From Iris pallida (lineage: Eukaryota > Streptophyta > Magnoliopsida > Asparagales > Iridaceae), in contig JANAVB010015600.1 in NCBI GenBank assembly GCA_029216955.1, positions 39,818,048-39,882,047 of the forward strand: a stretch of DNA of 64,000 bases, given 5' to 3'. A program made the translations under genes and the position numbers. Below are positions 57,393 to 64,000 of this stretch, piece by piece. The notes below the pieces were generated by a model. It did no database searches, was not told where the DNA came from, and saw nothing but the letters and a program-made list of their open reading frames with translations. Numbering within the stretch: the stretch's first letter is position 1; every line of letters begins with the position of its first letter.

Positions 57393-58207
57393 GTTAATGT
57401 TGGGGCCGCGCATATGAAGGCTTCAACTGATGGAGGTCCTGTACAGGAGTCGGGTGACTGGAGCTCCCGGTGCCGCTACCTTTAGGCGTCGGCTCCTCCT
57501 TAACAGTGACTTCGAGTTTTGGAAATATTTCTTCCTTAATGGTCATCAATTCCTCTTTAACAAAGGGAGACAACATCTCCTCTTTGACGACAACCTCAGC
57601 TTTCGGTATCACCATAGACACTGCAACAAAGCAAAAGGGGAAAAGAGTTAGCAAAAGAACCCAGTCCCTTCTTACAAAGAGTTGCACAAACTTAGTATCG
57701 GCACATGCAAGCTACTGTGCACCAAAGTCGCGGCACATCATCAGGACAAAAAGTCCATGCGCACTGACTAAATTCCATTATAGCACATCCTCGAGACTAA
57801 AGTCCATGCGCATTGGAAGGAAAGCTTCAGCGCATAATAAGGACCAAAGTCCATATGGATCAATACAGGAAAGCTTCAGCACATCATCAAGACCAAAGTC
57901 CATGCGCATCAGCACGGAAAGCCTAGGCACGTCTTCAGGGTATGGTTCATATAACACATGCACTTCAGCATAGTAGTTTGGCGCATGATCTATGATGATT
58001 ACCCACCTATGCATCCAAAACTGTACAACAAAGTGTCTGTGTGTTTTCGGTAAACTCCCAGGCAGCAGACCATCGACCGATAACTTCAGGGTGCACGTCG
58101 GCGTGTATCGTATTGATGACTCGGGATTCCTCGGTGTCGACCTCCATAGGCTTCTTGTCTTTGCCTCTGCCTCGGTCAGCAGCGCCACGGGGAGTTTTGG
58201 GGGCCAT
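57393..58207 (-). pseudogene. Antisense gene of gypsy A, without PMD
   Basis: ATG at 58207 begins MAPKTPRGAADRGRGKDKKP, a basic start like that of B (MAPKSK...). A TTTGTTGCAG acceptor (AG at 57622-57621) opens the last exon, which encodes MVIPKAEVVVKEEMLSPFVK and further VKEE/IKEE copies and ends at about 57393. I see no PMD between. Either A lost it or A always carried a shorter gene. Four hydrophobic-Lys-x-Glu motifs fit the SUMO attachment consensus. Exon limits apart from the acceptor are uncertain. Confidence 0.55.
57724..57935. repeat. Tandem repeat of about 58 bp with AAGTCCATGCGCAT words
   Basis: Three to four degenerate copies of a unit with CATCATCAAGACCAAAGTCC and ATGCGCAT, within the putative intron of the gypsy A antisense gene. 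Comparable in place to the 45-bp repeat of gypsy B. Confidence 0.7.
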
Positions 58208-58293
58208 TTCTCAAAAGCTAGGGTTTTTTTAAAAAAGCTTTAAAAAAGAAGAAGATGAGAAAATGGAAGAAGTTTTTCTCTCTCCACAAACGT

Positions 58294-58303
58294 CTATTTA
58301 TAG
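58294..58303 (-). promoter_or_regulatory. TATA box of the gypsy A antisense gene
   Basis: The minus strand reads CTATAAATAG, 87 bases before the ATG at 58207 and followed by a GAGAGAGAAAAAC leader. The ATG spacing is the same as in gypsy B. Confidence 0.65.
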
Positions 58304-58457
58304 GCCTAGGCCATGCGTGAACCGATAAAAAACATGATGTCAGCGTCTCTTCGGGTCTCGTAAAACTGATGGCTGCATATCTTCCGAAAGAGATCATCAT
58401 TAATCATTAGGAATTCGAGGCGTTATCTTCTTTTTAAATCGAGAAGAGTATGCGCCA

Positions 58458-58990
58458 CACTACCAAAATAAGTTATATTAACGACGAGACTAGCGACTTC
58501 GGTTAAATACGTCGCTAATTTTTTTGTATTTAGCGACGAAATATTATTACGTCGCTGAACGTCACTATCAGCGACGTTTAGTGATAGTTTGTGACATGCA
58601 TTATGTTTTAGAAAGCAAATATCACGGTTTAGTCGGAGAACGTCACTGTTTTGTTTGATTCAACGACGTTTAGTGACTCCTATACTAGAACGTTGCCAGT
58701 GTGTATTGAACAACGAATTTTAGCGACGTCTTTTACGGACGTCGCTAATTTATTTCATATAGGGTTCCAAACCGTTCGACTTTTTATTATTTTCTTCCCG
58801 AAAAATTTCATTCTCCCGCTCTTCCCCAAATTCTCTCCCCTTCCTCTCTCGTCTTCGGTGACCCCCCCACCCGGCGACCCCTTCCTTCGGCGACCACCCT
58901 CCCCTCCGACATCCTCGTCGCCGCTCCTCTACCGCCAACCCCCCTCGCTCTCTGCCCCGACGACCTGACCCGACCCTGACCAGGTATCTC
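58458..58990. mobile_element. CACTA element 3, left end
   Basis: Starts CACTACCAAAATAAG, like element 1, with TAGCGACG and CGTCGCTA words in both orientations to about 58750. From 58850 the sequence is C-rich and includes CCAGGTATCTCTAACCC (58979 on), resembling a splice donor also seen in element 1. I find no right end before the window stops. The given end is only where the resemblance fades. Confidence 0.65.
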
Positions 58991-59018
58991 TAACCCTAAC
59001 CCTATCTCCCACTAACAT

Positions 59019-59430
59019 GACACAGACACACAGATACAGACATACAGACATGACATACGACACACGACACGCTGACACACACATACGCTGACACACACAC
59101 ACATACTGATACAGACACACACACACGCTGACACACACACATGCACACATATGCTGACACAAACACACGACACAGACACACTAACCCTATCTCCTAGAAA
59201 TTAATTTTCTTCCTAATATTATCAAAAAATAACTTATAAATTTAAATTTAAATTTAAATTTGTTATATATATTTATATTTAAATTAAAATTTATAGAAAT
59301 TTAATTTAAATAATTTTTTATGAATATATGTGAATAAAAGAGGAGAGGTTCTGTTATGCGAAAGAAAAATAAAAAAAAGTTCGATTAAGAAAAGAAAAGA
59401 AAAGAAAAGAAAAGAAAAGAAAAGAAAAAG
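59019..59430. repeat. (CA)n-rich tract and (AAAAG)n microsatellite
   Basis: CACAGACA/ACACTGA-type short repeats cover about 59019-59181, AT-rich sequence follows, and (AAAAG)n covers about 59390-59430. 59431-59803 is AT-rich with no feature I can name. Confidence 0.85.
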
Positions 59431-59803
59431 TTTAAAATTATAATTTTTATATATATAATTTTTAAATTAAATATTTGATGATATACATAGGGCTTAGATA
59501 TAACAATTTCGAAGTACCATTTGTACAAATAGGGATCCCCTTCCTTACATGATCTCTTCTTCATATAGATAGATATAGGATCTATGGGACAATTACTTAG
59601 AAGTACATTTAGTGCAAGTGAGAGGTGTGTCCGTATATATGTTTGAGTGAGGGATGAGTGAGCTAGTGAGGGTTAATAATTTATATAGATAGATATATAT
59701 ATAAGGGTATAGTGCACATTTATATTTGTGTGCTACTAATGGATTTATACACATTCATATTTGTGTACTACTAAGTAATTTTGATATCTAATATACTAAG
59801 GAG

Positions 59804-60012
59804 CATGGTTTAAAGTATCGGCCAATACCGATCAGATATGGCTGATACCGATACAATTTTGCATGTCTCGATCCGATACCGACCGATACCCGAAACTGAT
59901 CGATACCGATCCGATACGGTTTAAAGTTAATTATTTGTTTTCCGATATCGTCGATACCAATACTCATAGGAATAGTCTGATATCGATTACGATACCGATA
60001 CTGTGAACCTTG
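59804..60012. mobile_element. hAT-like MITE rich in CCGATACCGAT
   Basis: The 209-bp insert has ends CATGGTTTAAAGTATCGG and, inverted, CAAGGTTCACAGTATCGG. It is flanked by CTAAGGAG (59796-59803) and CAAAGGAG (60013-60020), 7 of 8 bases alike. The interior is dense in CGATACCGATC in both orientations. Length, ends and 8-bp duplication fit a hAT MITE. Confidence 0.75.
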
Positions 60013-60098
60013 CAAAGGAGTGTATAGAGTATCCTAGATGTGTAGGTATGATTGGTATAGTGTCAAGACATATGTCAAGATATTAGGTATGTAGGTAA

Positions 60099-61415
60099 TG
60101 TAGGAACGAATCGTAAAGCACAATACTCTAGGGGGGTGAATAGAGTAGGCAGCGAAAATTAGTTATATAAAAATATTAGCAGCAAGATCACAGATAATAT
60201 ATCACAGATATGTAAATATAAAAGTAGAGAGCAGAGAGCAAACACAAACACAAACACAAGGATGTATACTGGTTTCCCTCTTATGAGGACTAGTCCAGTC
60301 GAAAGAACTCTAGCTTCCAGTTGAATCCACTATAGAAAATCACCACAAGTTTTCATCCGAAGTTCTTGCAACTTCTACAATGCGGGCTTTGATCCGAAGT
60401 ACTCGACCAACTTCAATTGTGAAGTATCTGTCTTCAGTCAAGCCTCTGATTATAATCACTCTGAACCTTCTAGACTGTATCGCACTGGCAAATCGACTAG
60501 AGGATTGTAACTGGCTTGGAATTTGAAAATGAATGCTTTGGAACACTTTGGAAGAAGTAGTAGGCTTATAGAGAAGAGATATGAAAGTGAATTGGTGTAT
60601 TAAAATGATCGAAACCTTCTCTATTTATAGTTTTTCCAAAGGCAGAATTCTAACAGAATTCGGGCATAACTTTTTGAGAAAATTTTCGCAAGATCCGTAA
60701 CTGCAGGAGGACCAAGTTCAAAATCCAACGGACATTAATCAAACTCTGATCGAATTCGGGCCGAACTCTGTTGGAGTTATGTCAGGATTTTTTACAAATT
60801 AGTTTTGGGCTTTTTGAAAAGATCAAGCAGTTAGGAAGTAGTTTGGGCTTTTGTAAGTAGGCTTATTTTCAAAATAAAAGGATATTTTAAAAATATTTCT
60901 TGGGTAGCCTATTTGTCAGTACAATACAGTGTACATCGTATTTTTAGACTCAATAAATATAAAAAATATATTAATAAAATAGGAAAACCAATAGCCCTTT
61001 GATGATGCATTTCTTCTGATATTTGAGCAAACATGAAGATGCCTTTTTCCTTGATGGCGGTCGTCCAAAGATAAACAGATCTGGAAATCTGAACTCCCGA
61101 TGCGAGGCCCCGGATAGGTCGTTGGACAATTCAGAGAAATCTTCTTGTATGACGCCGTCTTTAGCCCATCAAAAATTCTCTATTGCATATGTCCTGGTTT
61201 GACAAAGCTTGATAATGCTTACTGCATGTCTATAAGAACATGTTAGACGAACAAACCAATATGATACAAGCATAGCTATATGATATAGAACATTTAGGAC
61301 AATGCTAAGTTTAAGTTGCAACATGATACTGATTACATGAATATTTGTGGTGTCATTATGATAAACTTAATTGATTAGCCATATTCAAAAACATGATATA
61401 ATCATTGGGCTAACA
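60099..61415 (-). mobile_element. Solo LTR of the Sirevirus-like copia family
   Basis: Starts TGTAGGAACG and ends GGGCTAACA on the plus strand, flanked by perfect GGTAA duplications (60094-60098, 61416-61420). The first 800 bases are clearly related to the copia LTR at 53491, with the same blocks (GGTTTCCCTCTT, GACTAGTCCAGTCG). It is about 250 bp longer toward its outer end. No internal sequence is present, so LTR-LTR recombination is likely. Confidence 0.92.
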
Positions 61416-61420
61416 GGTAA

Positions 61421-61868
61421 GTACTAGCTAGGTATCGCCAAGTATTTCATGATAAATGCTAGCTTGGACACTCTGAGGTCAAGTTTTCCTTCTGGGCTCA
61501 CAAAGAACACATGACGACAGAGATATCATTATCTCTTATGTTAAGTGTTCGTGTTAGCCTGAAATCAAGTATCCATGTGAGCCCGTTTCTGGAAATGAAA
61601 TTTACTTAAACATGCCTTTTGGGGCTATCAGAGTTATAGATTGTTTTGGAAATCTAGTATAACGTTGTTTCCCTCAAAAGACTTGTATAAGTAAATTTTA
61701 TTTTTAGAGAATGACTCGCATGTAACATGTGACAACACCTAAGTGTTCATCGTAGTACCTAGAGTGTATAGAATGAGTATCCTAGTAGTATATAAGATGA
61801 ACGTGTGTATAGGTAGGGTGTATAGTTAGTGTCATGGGTCAATTTGAAACTGTATCCTAGTATCAACA
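61421..61868. other. Intervening sequence, nothing recognised
   Basis: No ORF or terminal repeat. GTGTATAGAATGAGTATCCT near 61765 resembles GTGTATAGAGTATCCTAG near 60021, on the other side of the solo LTR, so the two flanks may carry an old duplicated segment. Confidence 0.5.
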
Positions 61869-64000
61869 TGTAATCCCCAAAATTTTAAGGATTTTTTTTA
61901 ATTGCTTAATTAATTTGCTTTAAATTATTTTGTTATTTATTTATAAATATAGTCTTAGTCGTGCTTAAATTTTTATGCACATTGACTAAACGATATGGCA
62001 TGGCTAGTGCAGTCATATACCCTGACTAGCCTAGTAGCTCTAAACTTCCTCGATTAAAAATATATATATTATTATATATTTATTCATTTTATTATTACGA
62101 AGGGGTTTACCCTTGTGATATTATTATTTTAATTACTTTGAGGAATATATATTGTTAATTAAGTTATTAAGTAATGTTAAACATTACATATATTAAATAT
62201 TTTATACATGACATATGAATAAGAGAAATATGTAAAAAAACAACAATTTTTATTATTTTTGGGAGATTTGTAGCTGTTAGGAATTTTATAAGAATATATT
62301 GAGATATATAGCGATTTATGTATTCAGTAAATATTAGGCAAAATATTTCTTCATTTCTATTTATGGAAATTTTTTTGCCTAAACTATTACTTAAAATATT
62401 GTAGGAATTATTTATAAATTTTTAGCATATTTTTATAAATATTTTACTTATTTATTAGAGTGTATATTTTTTATCAAAAAAAAAGAAAAAAAGAAGGTTA
62501 CTGTTCACCATCTCTATTTTCGGGAACCCGCACGTTTCCCCCCTGTGATTTGAATCGCGATCGATTCAAATCGAACAAAATTTATGGATCAAATCGACCA
62601 AATTTTTTTCTCCATAACCCCAGTAGGATTCTCTTCGGATTAGATCAAAATCCTAATCAAACTCAAAGTTTAAATTCTAGTTTAAATAGGATTTAAACCC
62701 TTGGTATAGATATCGAAACCTAGTATCGAAACTCTTCTAAAAACACAATTTAGGACTCTTGTGAGTGCATGAGAGATTCCCTAAGTCCCAGCCACCTACC
62801 CGCGCCTGCCTGACCACCGCGCGCCACCTGCAGCCACCGCGCGCGGGCTGCCATCGCCGAAAACAGAGAATCCTCTGTTCGGAGTACACTGTCAGGTAGC
62901 CATCTTCCCTCCTGATTATCTCCGTACCCTCTCGATTAAATTACGATCTACAAATTGCTATAGATAGCCCACATAACCCCCTTCAAGGCCCTTTAGAAAT
63001 ATTTCGAAATCACACCCTAGATCGGCTGTTAATTCGACGCAAAGTCGAGCCGATTCAGCCCAAAAATAGAGTATTAGGAACAGCCATAACCCTAACTTGG
63101 AAGGGAAATCCCGACCAAACCACTGTATATTATCAAAAACTAAATTAACCCAGTTGTAGACAACCTATACATGAGTAAAATGTAACTTGTAGTTAGTAAT
63201 TTCAGCAGATCCATAGGAAGTTATCCGACGTTGAAGTTGGACGAAAAATTGGGTTTAAAACAGTAAGAGTTTAAAAAAATTAACCGATACGGCGTGCGCC
63301 CCGACAAACCGGGCGACGTGATCATGAACTACATGAATCGAAAGGCGCGTGTGGATGTTATCGACGTGTAGGAACTGACGGAACTCGATTTCGTTGTGTG
63401 TACGCGACAAAATCAGTGCGTATCCGTCAAGATACCCCCGTATCGACGTTTTGCAAACTTGACCATAACTTTGTGCATGTTCGTTGTATCGAGACAAAAC
63501 TTGTGCCATCAGGACCGTATCATTTTTTCGTCCTGTATGCCCAGTTTGGTCCGATTCTGAGAAGGTCAAACCGGAACGCCAAATTGGCGGGCCCGTGACC
63601 CTCTATAACGGATGATTTTGTGCACGGCCCGCCGTAATCCAATTTTGGACATACGGTTGGGTTTGTCTCCTCAAACTGGATCCATAGACATATAGTTTGA
63701 TGACTTTAGAGACTGTAGATTCTGGCACACGTTTCGGTGCAGAACGGGTCCAACGGCGGATATCGTTTTGACCCGAAATTATGATTTTGCCCCTGTTCCA
63801 GAATTAGAATTTTGGACAGGCATTTCCTAGGTATTTCTTTTATGCCAAATCTGTTTGTGATGTTTATTTCAGCATCCGAGGTCGTTCATAAAAGTTGGCT
63901 TTCAGTGCATCCCTATTCTAATGATTTGAGTTACCAGGCGTCGCCATTCTGCACACTACCTCCAGGCAAGATACCTTGCCACCAGCTGTTTATTTATTTT
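61869..64000 (+). mobile_element. Probable LTR start of another retrotransposon, cut by the window edge
   Basis: TGTAATCCCCAAAATTTTAA is a typical gypsy LTR start. AT-rich sequence to about 62500, a GC-rich part (62790-62860) and then mixed non-coding sequence follow. No gag or pol is seen and the other edge is outside the window. There is no target duplication to test, so the call rests on the start and composition. Confidence 0.4.

Larger units (their letters stand above)
25660..58457 (+). mobile_element. Gypsy A: Tat-type element, split by a copia element
   Basis: The left part (25660-30104) encodes gag, protease, RT and the start of RNase H. The right part (54562-58457) resumes inside RNase H and holds archaeal-type RNase H, integrase, hairpin array and antisense gene. 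At the join, left ...AATGATGTA and right GTAGGCTACGAG together restore the RNase H context NND-V-G-Y-E. The 5' LTR, leader and gag N-terminus are missing to the left of a CACTA end. The 3' LTR is not seen before the CACTA end at 58458. All ORFs have stops. Confidence 0.88.

Noticed and set aside
58990..59180. Coding exon in the (CA)-rich tract
   Set aside because: The minus-strand frame is Cys/Val repeats from the microsatellite.
61140..61400. Host gene fragment between the mobile elements
   Set aside because: The whole stretch is inside TG...CA ends with a GGTAA duplication, so it belongs to the solo LTR.
63255..63600. Overlapping frames on both strands of about 66-104 codons
   Set aside because: No similarity recognised, GC-rich part of a probable LTR, and opposed frames over the same bases.

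Overview
The window is nuclear DNA of a flowering plant and consists almost entirely of nested transposable elements. I recognise no ordinary host gene. The plant origin rests on Ty3/gypsy polyproteins with two RNase H domains (Tat lineage), a Ty1/copia element of Sirevirus type, CACTA and hAT elements, and a plant mobile domain (PMD) gene. I cannot name the species.

Layout. (1) 1-11340: element C1, a Tat-type gypsy element on the minus strand. It holds an antisense PMD gene on the plus strand, a hairpin array and integrase/RNase H/RT, and carries a hAT MITE (1073-1693) and a CACTA element (7756-9289). (2) 11341-about 24240: element C2, a close relative joined head to tail to C1. It keeps its 5' LTR, primer-binding site, upstream ORF, gag, protease, RT and RNase H, and is split by a 4.7-kb solo LTR (11526-16241). 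(3) About 24241-25659: right end of a second CACTA element, which interrupts gypsy A. (4) 25660-30104 and 54562-58457: gypsy A, plus strand. (5) 30105-54561: a Sirevirus-like copia element (minus) inserted in the RNase H of gypsy A. (6) 30615-47133: gypsy B (plus), complete, inserted in the envelope-like ORF of the copia element, with 1065-bp LTRs and target duplication GCGGT. (7) 58458-64000: a third CACTA end, microsatellites, a hAT-like MITE (59804-60012), a solo copia LTR (60099-61415, duplication GGTAA) and the start of another LTR.

The three Tat-type elements (A, B, C) share an unusual organisation. A sense ORF upstream of gag starts inside the tRNA-Arg primer-binding site (seen in B and C2). 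Gag-PR-RT-RNH-aRNH-IN follows. Then comes an array of five or six hairpins with one nearly constant 20-nt loop (CACGTCCATATTACCTCTGA) on stems that differ in sequence but stay self-complementary. Beyond it lies a convergent antisense gene with AATAAA at its 3' end and, where visible (A and B), the same TATA box (CTATAAATAG) at its 5' end. In B and C1 this gene encodes a PMD followed by a coiled coil. The hairpin array lies exactly between the convergent sense and antisense units in all three elements, and is the strongest candidate here for an undescribed functional module.

All protein genes carry stops or frameshifts. Gypsy B inserted perhaps 2-3 million years ago, if its LTR divergence (about 6 percent by eye) follows a grass-like substitution rate. 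Each Tat family also has its own dispersed short word (GGGCGCATA in C, TTTACGC in B, AAGTCCATGCGCAT in A) in its untranslated parts. The 4.7-kb solo LTR carries dense TTGAC (W-box-like) and CACGTG (G-box) clusters.
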